Below the pieces are notes generated by a model that was not told the origin of the DNA, ran no database searches, and saw only the letters and a program-made list of their open reading frames with translations. Shown in pieces: positions 8,000 to 16,432 of a stretch of 51,532 bases of DNA (the first letter of the stretch is position 1; each line of letters begins with the position of its first letter). The stretch spans positions 1-51,532 of the forward strand of contig JADFNK010000009.1 of NCBI GenBank assembly GCA_022563405.1, in the 5' to 3' direction. The stretch is from Gemmatimonadota bacterium. Lineage in GTDB: Bacteria > Gemmatimonadota > Gemmatimonadetes > Longimicrobiales > Gaopeijiaceae. A program made the position numbers and the translations under genes.

Positions 8000-8408
8000 T
8001 CTCGAGAACCTGGTCGGAATCGGCCAACTGACGAAGGAACCACCGAGCGCCGACGAGCTGGCCGGGCTGAGGCGCTCAGGAGAGTCTCGCCTTTCGGACG
8101 CCGAACGGACCGACCTCTCGTTCGAGAGTCGCTTCGATCTGGCATACAACGCCGCGCACGCCCTGGCGCTGTACGCGCTCAGGCGACTGGGCTACCGGCC
8201 CAAGAACCGATACGTCGTGTTTCAAGCGCTTCCGCACACGGTCGGCCTGAAGACCGGCCACTGGCGAGTGCTCGCAAAGGCCCACGCGACCCGAAACACC
8301 GCGGAGTATGAGGGCTACCTGGAGCAGGACGAGCTGCTGCTGGCAGACATGATCGCAGCGACACGGGCGTTAGTAGACACCCTCCCTGAGGGCGGATCGG
8401 AGCCGTGA
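7986..8408 (+). CDS. HEPN domain protein, toxin partner
   Basis: This 140-aa, mostly helical protein has the HEPN pattern SRFDLAYNAAHALALYALRRLGYR and a second conserved block ATRNTAEYEG. In classical HEPN RNases the catalytic motif is R-x4-6-H; here the corresponding block is RNTAEY (residues 103-108) with no His, the variant usual in the MNT-partner subgroup. RNase activity is therefore uncertain. The ATG at 7986 lies inside the end of the MNT gene (14-bp overlap), a normal arrangement for a toxin-antitoxin pair. The longer frame opening at 7917 is a shadow of the MNT gene. Copy 3 of the dispersed repeat follows the stop codon. Confidence 0.82.
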   Translation: MTSDNLENLVGIGQLTKEPPSADELAGLRRSGESRLSDAERTDLSFESRFDLAYNAAHALALYALRRLGYRPKNRYVVFQALPHTVGLKTGHWRVLAKAHATRNTAEYEGYLEQDELLLADMIAATRALVDTLPEGGSEP

Positions 8409-8421
8409 CGGAAGCCGGATC

Positions 8422-8455
8422 TACCTGACCACCCACGCGTGTCAGGGCGTCAACC
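8422..8455. repeat. Dispersed intergenic repeat, copy 3, between convergent genes
   Basis: CCACCCACGCGTGTCAGGGCGTCAACC matches the right half of copy 2. CCTGAC and GTCAGG form a 6-bp inverted repeat with an 11-nt loop, placed between the end of the HEPN gene and the end of asnS, so it could act as a shared weak terminator. No T-run is present. Confidence 0.45.
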
Positions 8456-9740
8456 GATTCATCAACCGCGGGAACGGAATCATCTCCCGGACGTGAGGGC
8501 GTCCCGTGATCCACGCCACCGTACGTTCCAGCCCGAGTCCGAAGCCTGAGTGGGTGAACGTGCCGTAGCGCCTCAGGTCGAGATACCACGAGTACTTGTC
8601 CTCCGGAAGCTTCTCCTCCCGGATGCGCGCCAGCAGCTTGTCTAGATCGTCTTCTCGCTGACTCCCCCCGATGAGCTCGCCGTATCCGCGCACGAGCAGG
8701 TCGTTGCAGCGGACCGTCCTCGGATCGTCCGGATTCTCCTTCATGTAGAAGGCCTTCACAGCCTTCGGATAGTCATGCACGAAGACGGGCTGATCGAACT
8801 GCTCCGACAGCAACATTTCGTCGGACACCCCCAGATCGCGACCCCACTCGATCTCACTCCCGTTCTCCCGCAGAAGCGCGACGGCATCGGTATAGGAGAT
8901 GCGCGCGAAGGGCGGGGCAATCGCCTCCAACTCCGAGGTGTCGCGCTCGAGCACCTCGAACTCATGACTACACCGCTCGAGCGCCCTTTGGACGAGGTAG
9001 CAGACGAGGTCCTCCTGGAGGTCCATGTTGTCGTCCGAGTCGGCGAACGCGACCTCCGGCTCGAGCATCCAAAATTCGGTGAGATGTCGGCGTGTCTTGG
9101 ATTTTTCGGCCCGAAACGTGGGGCCGAAGCAGTACACCTTCCGAAAGGCGGGGCACGCCGTCTCGACATACAGCTGACCGGTCTGAGCCAAGAAGGCGGG
9201 TTCACCGAAGTAATCGGTCTCGAACAGCGTGCCCGCGGATTCGCCGATGGAGCTGGTGAGAATGGGCGTGTCGACGCGGACGAAATCCCGATCGTAGAAG
9301 TAGTCGTGTATGGCCTGCTCGACCTCGTGGCGAACGCGCAGGCCGGCGCGCTGGAGGCTGGACCGAAGCCAGAGATGGCGGTGATCCAAGAGGAATTCGA
9401 TCCCGTGCTCCTTGGGCTGGATCGGGTATTCCTCCGAAGCTCCGAGCAACTCCAAGCCGGTCACGCCGACCTCATATCCTCCGGGTGCGCGGGGCTCCTC
9501 CCGTACTTCACCGCTCAGGGAGACCGAACATTCCTGCGTGAGCGACTCCAGCAGCGCCCACGCGTCCTCAGGAAGCTCCTTCTTGAGAAGAACACCCTGC
9601 ACGAGCCCCGTACCATCGCGCACCACCACGAAGCCGACCTTCCCATGGCTGCGCGTGCTCTCGACCCATCCGAGAATGGTGACCGACGTGCCTACGTGGT
9701 CGGCGAGGCTTCCGACCTCGGTGATCTTTTCCTGGCTCAT
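8442..9740 (-). CDS. asnS: Asparaginyl-tRNA synthetase
   Basis: This class IIb synthetase charges tRNA-Asn with asparagine. The N-terminal OB-fold anticodon-binding domain (about residues 10-110, VTILGWVESTRSHGKVGFVV) is followed by the catalytic domain. Class II motif 2 is FRAEKSKTRRHLTEFWMLEP and motif 3 is GFGLGLERTVAWITG. The TRRHLTEFWM form distinguishes AsnRS from AspRS. Length (432 aa) is in the normal range. The ATG at 9740 (MSQEKITEV) is chosen; a GTG 11 codons upstream lacks a Shine-Dalgarno and adds nothing conserved. Upstream lie a (GACC)6 tract and recG, on the same strand. Presence of this enzyme means Asn-tRNA need not be made only by transamidation. Confidence 0.95.
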   Translation of the reverse strand: MSQEKITEVGSLADHVGTSVTILGWVESTRSHGKVGFVVVRDGTGLVQGVLLKKELPEDAWALLESLTQECSVSLSGEVREEPRAPGGYEVGVTGLELLGASEEYPIQPKEHGIEFLLDHRHLWLRSSLQRAGLRVRHEVEQAIHDYFYDRDFVRVDTPILTSSIGESAGTLFETDYFGEPAFLAQTGQLYVETACPAFRKVYCFGPTFRAEKSKTRRHLTEFWMLEPEVAFADSDDNMDLQEDLVCYLVQRALERCSHEFEVLERDTSELEAIAPPFARISYTDAVALLRENGSEIEWGRDLGVSDEMLLSEQFDQPVFVHDYPKAVKAFYMKENPDDPRTVRCNDLLVRGYGELIGGSQREDDLDKLLARIREEKLPEDKYSWYLDLRRYGTFTHSGFGLGLERTVAWITGRPHVREMIPFPRLMNRLTP

Positions 9741-9837
9741 ATCGTTATTAGAAGGCTGTTGAAGTGTGGGCACAGGGCACGGCCAACCACCCGAGTCCCG
9801 CGGGCTGCGAGGGATGAGTGGGTCGACGAGCCCTCGC

Positions 9838-9861
9838 GACCGACCGACCGACCGACCGACC
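9838..9861. repeat. Tetranucleotide microsatellite (GACC)6
   Basis: Six perfect GACC units lie in the 135-bp gap between recG and asnS, upstream of asnS. It is outside both reading frames, so length change would affect transcription or leader structure rather than phase. Confidence 0.9.
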
Positions 9862-9875
9862 AGAGTGTAATCGCG

Positions 9876-11966
9876 TCATCCGACCGAGAAAAGCTTCAGC
9901 CGCTCCGCGTACCGGTGGTCCATCAACGCCCTGATCCGCGTGACCCCGTCGCCGGCCAACTCCGGGTCCCTCTCGACGATGGCCCGAGCCCGACCCTGGG
10001 CCTCCACCAGGAGGCTCTCGTCCTTGGTGAGGTCGGCGAACCGCAGCACAGGATCCCGCCCGTGCTGTTGGGCGCCGAAGAGGTCTCCCTGCCCGCGTAT
10101 CCGCAGGTCAGCGTGAGCCACGGCAAAACCGTCTGATGTGTCCCTGAAAATCTTCAGGCGCTCCGCGGCGGCTTCACCCGGTTCGGCGATGAGGATGCAG
10201 TAACTCTTGGCGGCCCCACGCCCCACCCGGCCCCTCAGCTGGTGAAGCTGCGACAGTCCGAAGCGTTCGGCGTGCTCCACCACCATCACGGACGCGTTGG
10301 GCACGTCGATGCCGACTTCGATCACGGTGGTCGCGACCAGCACGTCGATATCCCCGGCGAGAAACGCCCGCATGACCTGGTCCTTTTCCGCGCTGGACAG
10401 CTGTCCATGAACGAGACCGACCCGCCGGTGCTGGAAGGCCTCGGCCGAGAGGCGTTCGTACTCTTCGGTGGCGGACCGCAGGTCCATCTTGTCCGACTCC
10501 TCCACCAGCGGGTACACGATGTAGGCCTGACGCCCGGCCTCGAGTTCCTGGTCCACGAGGCGGTGGACTTCGTCTCGTTTGCTCGGGTACCGGAGCAAGG
10601 TCGTCACGGGCTTGCGACCCTCCGGCATCTCGTCGAGCATGGACAAGTCGAGATCTCCGTATAAGGTCATCGCCAATGACCTGGGGATCGGCGTCGCCGA
10701 CATGATGAGCGTGTCGGGTGGAATCTCGCGCTCTCCCAATGCCATCCGTTGTCTCACGCCGAAGCGGTGTTGTTCGTCGACCACGACCAAGCCGAGGTCC
10801 CGAAATTCCACCGTCTCCTGGATCAGCGCGTGCGTGCCTACCGTGAGCGCCGCGGTACCGTCAGAAAGCGCCTTCAACGTCTTCTTTCGCTTCGCGGTCG
10901 TCAGTTGACCCGTGAGCAGGTGGACGCTCAGGCCGAGAGGCTCCACCAGCTCTCTCAGCTTGCGTACGTGCTGCTCCGCGAGCAGCTCCGTGGGCGCCAT
11001 GAGCACCGCCTGGCGTCCACTCTCGGCGGCCAGAAGCATCGCGAACAGGGCGACGATGGTCTTACCCGACCCGACGTCCCCCTGCAGGAGACGGTTCATC
11101 CTCCGGTCGGAACCCATGTCCGCGTAGATCTCGCGGAGGACTCTGGCCTGTGCTCCTGTCAGCTTGAAGGGTAAGGCCTCGTGCAGAGGCCGGATGAGCT
11201 CGTTGGTTCGCTCGAACACGAGCCCCGGCTTCAGGACGGTCTCCTGGTAACGGGCCTGGGCCTGGACGAGCTGGAGGAAGAACAACTCGTCGAAGGCGAG
11301 GCGCCGCCGGGCGGCCTCCGCGGAGCTCAGCGAGGATGGCCGATGGAGGGCCCCAAGAGCGTCCCCGAGGCCCGGCAACACAAGACTGCTCCGCTCCTTT
11401 TCGGTGAGATATTCCTCCTCCGCCACCTCCGTCAGGAGCACATCGAGATTTTTCTCGAACAGCCCCCGAAGGACCCACTGCGGGACCTGATCGCTCGCCG
11501 GATACGTGGAAAAGACGTGCCCCTTCGCCATATCGGCCGGGGAGTCGTCCGAGGCGCGAGCCAACACGGTGAACTCCCGTGGCTGAAGCTGCCTCCCGTG
11601 GAAGAACTTCACACGCCCGGTGACCAGCAGGAGATCCCCTTCGTGGAGCTTTCGCTCCAGCCAGGGCTGCCCAGGCCAGGCGCACGTGATCATCCCCGAA
11701 TCGTCCTGCAGGACGGCCTGAAAGATACGGAGGCCTTTGCGCGTGGGGATTACTCCCATCGAACGTATCCGCCCCACCGCCGTAACGTCCGCGCCGACCT
11801 CCAGGCTCCCCAACGGTTCGATCGTGGAAGCGTCGTCGTAACGTCGAGGCACGTGGTAGAGGAGATCGCGGGCGGTCACGATTCCCATCCTACCCAACGC
11901 CTCGGCCCGAACCGGCCCCACCCCCTTCAGAAACTGGACCGGCTTGTCCAGCCTGAAAAAGCTCAC
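9876..11966 (-). CDS. recG: ATP-dependent DNA helicase RecG
   Basis: RecG remodels stalled replication forks and branch-migrates Holliday junctions. The 696-aa protein opens with the helix-hairpin-helix-like segment LKGVGPVRAEALGRMGI and an OB wedge domain (about 60-160). The superfamily 2 core follows: Walker A GDVGSGKT, motif II DEQH, motif III MSATPIPRSLAMT, motif V ATTVIEVGID and motif VI HQLRGRVGRG. The C-terminal TRG region (GFAVAHADLRIRGQGDLFG) completes the family layout. It starts with GTG inside the ftsY stop (GTGA), so it is coupled to ftsY. Nothing is missing. Confidence 0.96.
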   Translation of the reverse strand: MSFFRLDKPVQFLKGVGPVRAEALGRMGIVTARDLLYHVPRRYDDASTIEPLGSLEVGADVTAVGRIRSMGVIPTRKGLRIFQAVLQDDSGMITCAWPGQPWLERKLHEGDLLLVTGRVKFFHGRQLQPREFTVLARASDDSPADMAKGHVFSTYPASDQVPQWVLRGLFEKNLDVLLTEVAEEEYLTEKERSSLVLPGLGDALGALHRPSSLSSAEAARRRLAFDELFFLQLVQAQARYQETVLKPGLVFERTNELIRPLHEALPFKLTGAQARVLREIYADMGSDRRMNRLLQGDVGSGKTIVALFAMLLAAESGRQAVLMAPTELLAEQHVRKLRELVEPLGLSVHLLTGQLTTAKRKKTLKALSDGTAALTVGTHALIQETVEFRDLGLVVVDEQHRFGVRQRMALGEREIPPDTLIMSATPIPRSLAMTLYGDLDLSMLDEMPEGRKPVTTLLRYPSKRDEVHRLVDQELEAGRQAYIVYPLVEESDKMDLRSATEEYERLSAEAFQHRRVGLVHGQLSSAEKDQVMRAFLAGDIDVLVATTVIEVGIDVPNASVMVVEHAERFGLSQLHQLRGRVGRGAAKSYCILIAEPGEAAAERLKIFRDTSDGFAVAHADLRIRGQGDLFGAQQHGRDPVLRFADLTKDESLLVEAQGRARAIVERDPELAGDGVTRIRALMDHRYAERLKLFSVG

Positions 11967-12886
11967 TCCTCGAAGACCCCCTCTACGAAATCGTCGGGAT
12001 CGAAGTCGGACAGATCGTCGACTCCTTCTCCGGACCCCACGAGCTTGACCGGTAGCCCGAACTCCTGTTGGAGACCCACCACGATACCACCACGCGCCGT
12101 ACCATCCAACTTGGTCAGGATGATACCAGACAGGTCGACCACGTCACCGAAGGAGCGTACCTGAGCCACCGCGTTCTGGCCGACGGTCCCATCCAACACG
12201 ATCAGACACTCGTGTGGAGCCCCCTCGCATCGCCGGCGGATCACGCGATCGACCTTCTGAAGCTCCTCCATGAGGTTCCTCTGTGTGTGAAGGCGCCCGG
12301 CCGTGTCCACCAGAACGACATCCACGTCCCGTGCTTCGGCCGCGACGATGGCGTCGAACGCCACAGCGGCCGGATCCCCCCCCTTTTGACCCGCGACGAA
12401 GTCCGCGCCCACCCGCTCCGCCCAGACCCGAAGCTGCTGTACGGCCCCCGCCCTGAACGTGTCGGCCGCTGCGAGCAACACGCTGCGTCCCTCGCTTCGG
12501 ATACGGTGCGCGAGCTTGGCCACGGAGGTCGTCTTACCCACTCCGTTCACGCCGACGATCAGATAGACCGTGGTACCCGTTTCCGCCACTTGAAGAAAGG
12601 AAGACCCGGCCGGCTCCAGAATCCTGGCGATCTCGTCCTTGAGGGCACGCCTCAATTCGGAGCCTCCGGAGACCTTACCCCTGCGCGCGAGCGAGCCGAC
12701 ATGGTCGACGAGTCGCATGGTTGCGTCCACGCCGAAGTCGGCTGTGAGAAGGCGCTCCTCCAGTGACTCCAACGATTCATGGTCCAAGCCCCCGACGGCC
12801 ACCCGGACATCGGTCAGCGCGAGATCGACGGCCCGTCTCCACAGCCCCTTCTTCTTCTCACCTCGCCGCTTGAATAATCGGGCCAT
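11963..12886 (-). CDS. ftsY: Signal recognition particle receptor FtsY
   Basis: FtsY is the SRP receptor GTPase that docks ribosome-nascent-chain complexes at the membrane. The 307-aa protein has the helical N domain and the G domain with GVNGVGKTTSVAKLA (P-loop), DTAGRLHTQ (G3), TKLDGTARGG (G4) and the closing GSGEGVDDLSDF. It lacks the long acidic A domain of Escherichia coli and begins directly with a short basic stretch (MARLFKRRGEKKK), as in many non-proteobacteria. The ATG at 12886 is chosen because GGAG sits 6 nt upstream; the TTG two codons earlier would start inside that site. It overlaps recG by 4 bp and follows the vWA gene closely. Confidence 0.95.
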   Translation of the reverse strand: MARLFKRRGEKKKGLWRRAVDLALTDVRVAVGGLDHESLESLEERLLTADFGVDATMRLVDHVGSLARRGKVSGGSELRRALKDEIARILEPAGSSFLQVAETGTTVYLIVGVNGVGKTTSVAKLAHRIRSEGRSVLLAAADTFRAGAVQQLRVWAERVGADFVAGQKGGDPAAVAFDAIVAAEARDVDVVLVDTAGRLHTQRNLMEELQKVDRVIRRRCEGAPHECLIVLDGTVGQNAVAQVRSFGDVVDLSGIILTKLDGTARGGIVVGLQQEFGLPVKLVGSGEGVDDLSDFDPDDFVEGVFEE

Positions 12887-12925
12887 CGTCAACTCCGGTC
12901 CATCGTCATTCCCAACCCGTGCCGC

Positions 12926-14992
12926 CTATCGTAGCCCGCCCCGCCGGCGGCCGATCCACTCGGCGGAAAGAAGCACCAGGATGAGAATATACGGACCCGG
13001 GTGGGTCCGTAGCGGAGGGCCGAGCCTCGCCCTGGACGGAGCCCCTTCCGCCGCATCCGACGCCTCAGGAGAAATGTCCACCGGTTGGCGGAGAAGTTCG
13101 AGGCTGTGGCCCTCGCTCTCGATGCGCCCATCTCCGATAGATCCATCCTCTCCGGCAAGGGTGATCCGGTACGAATACTCGGCCACCGGAAGCGCCCTGG
13201 TCCGCACAAGCCCGGCGCCATCCACTACGACCGTGGTATCGAGCACCAGCGAGTCACCGGCCGAGTCACCCACCGAGTTCTTCACGGAAAGTGCGAAGCC
13301 GACATTCCTTCCGATCAAACCGGGGGCTCGCCAGGCCATGAGCTCACGGGAACTCCACACGCGCTTCTCGGGACGTACCGGCGTGGCCCCGTCCTGCGGC
13401 GCGGACGCGAGCAGCCATCCTGCGACGCCGGCCCATAACCTACGATACGCCTCCCGGTCCGGGCCCTCACGGAACGCCCAACGCCAAAAGCCCGATGCCA
13501 GAACGACGGCCCGACGACGTCCCAGGTTTTCGTTCAGCACGAGCCCGGCCTCCACGGGTCCACTCCCCTGTCGCTGGAGCGGGATCGGCGTGGGCACTGT
13601 CCCCGGTGTCCGCCGGGGAAGGATGGCGGTCAACGGCGGCAGCCCAGTCAGATCCGCACCGGACAAGCTGGCAGCCAACGGGGACGGGGGCAGGTCCGGC
13701 GTGGCATACCACTCTCCGTCCAAGTGACCGCTGGCCTCCACGCCCGAAACCAGGGCCCCCGCCGGGTCGGACGGAAAGACGATGGCCCTGGGGGCCTCGG
13801 CGAGAGTCGTCCTCACCCAATCGGGCGCCTCTGCTCCGAGGCCGTGCAGCACCACGAAGTCCGCTCCAGCAAGAAGTTCGCGGACCTCGGCCTCGTCCAC
13901 CGGGGGTCCGACCTCGGAGCCCGAGCCGAGGCGGAGGTATCGGCCCCCGCTCAGGCTGAGAAAACCGTTGGAATCGAGTCCCGTTATCTGTGAGAGCACC
14001 GGGAGAAGAAAGCGGGGCTCCCAATCGGGTTGGAGAGAAAGAAGAACCAGACCGCCTTCCGTCGGGTCGACTTCCGTGAAGGCGGACTTGGCATCGTCAG
14101 CCTCGAATTGGTCACCCGGCAAGCTCGCGACGAGACGATAACGGACCCAACCTGTGTCACGAGGAGCCGGCAGACGGATCGTAGCGGTGGCGAGAAGGCC
14201 CGGCTCCACAGCCGGAATCCCAGCCGAAGCCACAAGACGTTCCTCCTCCCACACCTCGACCCGGATCGTATCTCCCGGATCGGTCCCCTCGGAAAACAAG
14301 GCGATCCCGACCGAAAGCGGGGTCCCTGATTCCGCGCGAGGCGGAAGCTCGAAGCGGGCGACACCCGCGTTACGCACGACCCCCCCGGTTCTTTCAAGCT
14401 CGACTCCAAAGGGGGACCGACCCAGACTGAGCTCCGCCTCCACTGGATCGTCGAGTCTCAGATCCGAGAGAACCGTTACCTCGGTGGCTCCCGCTTCCGC
14501 CACCCGGGCGAGAGCGGGCGCGAGTCTGGAGGTAGACGCCACGGGAAGTAGCGTATCGAGAGCATCGAGGGAGACGACTCGAGGAGCTTCTCCAAAGAGC
14601 AGGATTTGGGCTCCCGCCTCGGCGAGCTCCCTCGCACGCTCCAAGGCCGACACCCAGTTGGCGCCGCCCATCGTCGCATCGGCCGACGCATCGGGCCCCG
14701 CATCGCCCCCCACACCCGCCGCCCCACTGGCCACCCCACTGGCCGACGCTCCGGCCGACATACTGGTGGATGCGTCCAGCAGCACCCAGCTACCGTCGGC
14801 CCCGCCATTTCGTGGGCCACCGGGCAGCCGAGGATCCCAAAGCAACAGAAGTACCAGCACGAGAATCGAGGCGCGGATCGCGCCGAGGAACCTCCGGCCG
14901 GGGATCGGGATCTCGCGGCGCGCGTAGATCCACGCGGCGAATCCGCCCGCGCCGGCCACCAGAACTGCAAAGGCCAGCCAGGAAGAGGTCAC
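12926..14992 (-). CDS. Membrane-anchored vWA-type protein of unknown role
   Basis: The 688-aa protein has two N-terminal membrane segments (about residues 5-22 and 37-53), a long extracytoplasmic part and a last membrane segment near 670-685 (YILILVLLSAEWIG). Just after the second segment is LLDASTSM, a MIDAS-type DxSxS motif, followed by an Ala/Gly/Ser-rich low-complexity stretch (about 75-115). The middle looks like beta-sandwich domains followed by a glutamine-amidotransferase-like fold (LLAGADFVVLHGLGAEAPDW). This resembles BatA/DUF4159-type surface proteins. It starts with GTG overlapping the M23 stop codon (GTGA). Position between ftsZ/M23 and ftsY suggests an envelope role, but function is not known. 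Confidence 0.72.
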   Translation of the reverse strand: MTSSWLAFAVLVAGAGGFAAWIYARREIPIPGRRFLGAIRASILVLVLLLLWDPRLPGGPRNGGADGSWVLLDASTSMSAGASASGVASGAAGVGGDAGPDASADATMGGANWVSALERARELAEAGAQILLFGEAPRVVSLDALDTLLPVASTSRLAPALARVAEAGATEVTVLSDLRLDDPVEAELSLGRSPFGVELERTGGVVRNAGVARFELPPRAESGTPLSVGIALFSEGTDPGDTIRVEVWEEERLVASAGIPAVEPGLLATATIRLPAPRDTGWVRYRLVASLPGDQFEADDAKSAFTEVDPTEGGLVLLSLQPDWEPRFLLPVLSQITGLDSNGFLSLSGGRYLRLGSGSEVGPPVDEAEVRELLAGADFVVLHGLGAEAPDWVRTTLAEAPRAIVFPSDPAGALVSGVEASGHLDGEWYATPDLPPSPLAASLSGADLTGLPPLTAILPRRTPGTVPTPIPLQRQGSGPVEAGLVLNENLGRRRAVVLASGFWRWAFREGPDREAYRRLWAGVAGWLLASAPQDGATPVRPEKRVWSSRELMAWRAPGLIGRNVGFALSVKNSVGDSAGDSLVLDTTVVVDGAGLVRTRALPVAEYSYRITLAGEDGSIGDGRIESEGHSLELLRQPVDISPEASDAAEGAPSRARLGPPLRTHPGPYILILVLLSAEWIGRRRGGLR

Positions 14993-16302
14993 CGCGCTCC
15001 TGCGGCCGGTGCGTCACCCTCCCCGAGGACGTTCACGGCCAGCCGAACCTCCCAGGGAAGAGGAAGCCGATCGAGGAGGGCCAGGCGAGCACGGCTCTGT
15101 GTCTCCCACACCTCCCACTGCTCAATCGGGACCGGGTCGCCCGGCGGCAATTGGATGGTTTCCGGATCCTTGAAGGTGCCGTACTGCCGCATCTCATAGT
15201 GGAGGTGTGGACCGGTTGCCAGCCCCGTCATCCCCACGTACCCAATGAGGTCACTCTGGTCGACCGCACTGCCCACCCGGATCCCAGGAGCGAAACCATT
15301 CATGTGGGCATAACGCGTGGTCCATCCGTTGGAGTGCCGCACTACGATCGTGTTCCCGTAGGTGCTGTGCCTCTCCCGCTCGATCACAACGCCGTTTCCG
15401 GTCGCCCGAACCGGCGTCCCCCTGCTCGCCGCGTAGTCCGTACCCCGATGCGCTCGCCACGTCTGCAAGATCGGATGGAACCGGCTGTTGCTGAACCCAC
15501 TGGAGATCCGCCTGTATTCGATCGGGCTCCTCAGAAACCGGAGTCGTACGGAGTTCCCGTCCTCGTCATAATACGTGCCGTTCCCGTCTCCGTTCGGGTC
15601 GAACCACACAGCCTGATAGGAGCGTCCACGGTTCACCAACTCCGCGGAAAGCACGTGCCCGCGGCGCATGGTCCCGTCCGGCCGAACCGCCCGTTCGTAA
15701 GAGAACCGGAAGAAGTCCCCCGACCGGATGTCCCGGGAGAAGTCCACCTGCCACTGGAAGATATCGTTGAGATCCATGAAGAACTGGTTCAGGTTTCTGG
15801 GATCCAACCCTTCCCTGTTGTCGCTTCCGGTGACAGCCTCCCAAAGAGTCGTCTGAATCTCGCCAGACACCCACACTGTATCCGTCACCACCGGCGTGGT
15901 CATTACACTCGACCTCCAACCAGCGGGGGATGGCGTCATCCGGAGGGTCAGGTCCGCGTCGACAGCGATGTCGACTGCCCGCAACTCCGAGGGCGCAGCG
16001 GTGAACCGGCGGAAGGCAACTTCCGTACCGGGCCGCAAACGGCGAGGATCGGCGCGCTCCATAAACGCGAGAACCAGGTCGTATTGGTCGTCGTTCGGCT
16101 CCAGCATGCCCTCCAGGAGCTCGCCGAGCGTCTGGTCCTGCTTCAGCACTCGAAGTTCGACCCGCTCTGGCGCGGCCGCGAAGACCGGGGCCAGGAGGCC
16201 CACCATGGGCACCTCTTTCCCCGAGAACAGGACGAACGCCAGGCTCGAGGCCATTACTCCGAGGACTCCTATGAATCCCAATATTTTGGAGCCCGAGCCC
16301 AC
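14989..16302 (-). CDS. M23 family cell-wall metallopeptidase, membrane-anchored
   Basis: This is a LytM/Gly-Gly-type endopeptidase that cuts peptidoglycan cross-links or activates amidases. Zinc ligands are visible in FHPIL, HRGTDYAA (H...D) and the HLHYE motif, in the C-terminal third (GTPVRATGNGVVIERE, GNTIVVRHSNGWTTRYAHMN). An N-terminal hydrophobic segment (KILGFIGVLGVMASSLAFVL) anchors it, followed by an OapA/LysM-like linker. The start is placed at GTG 16302 because AAAGGAGG lies 4-5 nt before it. The frame stays open up to 16467, but that extension overlaps ftsZ and has no signal. The true product is then 437 aa. Following ftsZ directly, it is a good candidate for a septal-splitting enzyme of the EnvC/NlpD kind. 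Confidence 0.88.
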   Translation of the reverse strand: MGSGSKILGFIGVLGVMASSLAFVLFSGKEVPMVGLLAPVFAAAPERVELRVLKQDQTLGELLEGMLEPNDDQYDLVLAFMERADPRRLRPGTEVAFRRFTAAPSELRAVDIAVDADLTLRMTPSPAGWRSSVMTTPVVTDTVWVSGEIQTTLWEAVTGSDNREGLDPRNLNQFFMDLNDIFQWQVDFSRDIRSGDFFRFSYERAVRPDGTMRRGHVLSAELVNRGRSYQAVWFDPNGDGNGTYYDEDGNSVRLRFLRSPIEYRRISSGFSNSRFHPILQTWRAHRGTDYAASRGTPVRATGNGVVIERERHSTYGNTIVVRHSNGWTTRYAHMNGFAPGIRVGSAVDQSDLIGYVGMTGLATGPHLHYEMRQYGTFKDPETIQLPPGDPVPIEQWEVWETQSRARLALLDRLPLPWEVRLAVNVLGEGDAPAAGAR

Positions 16303-16432
16303 CCTGCCTCCTTTATCAATCGTTGCCGCCGGGGGGGCCTGTCCGTGCGGGCCCTCGTCTCTCCTACACTCGTGCCACTTCTCCCACTTGTCCAATTCTT
16401 CCCGTTCTTTCCGCGCCCGCCTCACGGCCGCA

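Noticed and set aside
9838-9861. Phase-variable coding repeat
   Set aside because: The tract lies outside the chosen reading frames, so unit changes cannot shift a protein frame.
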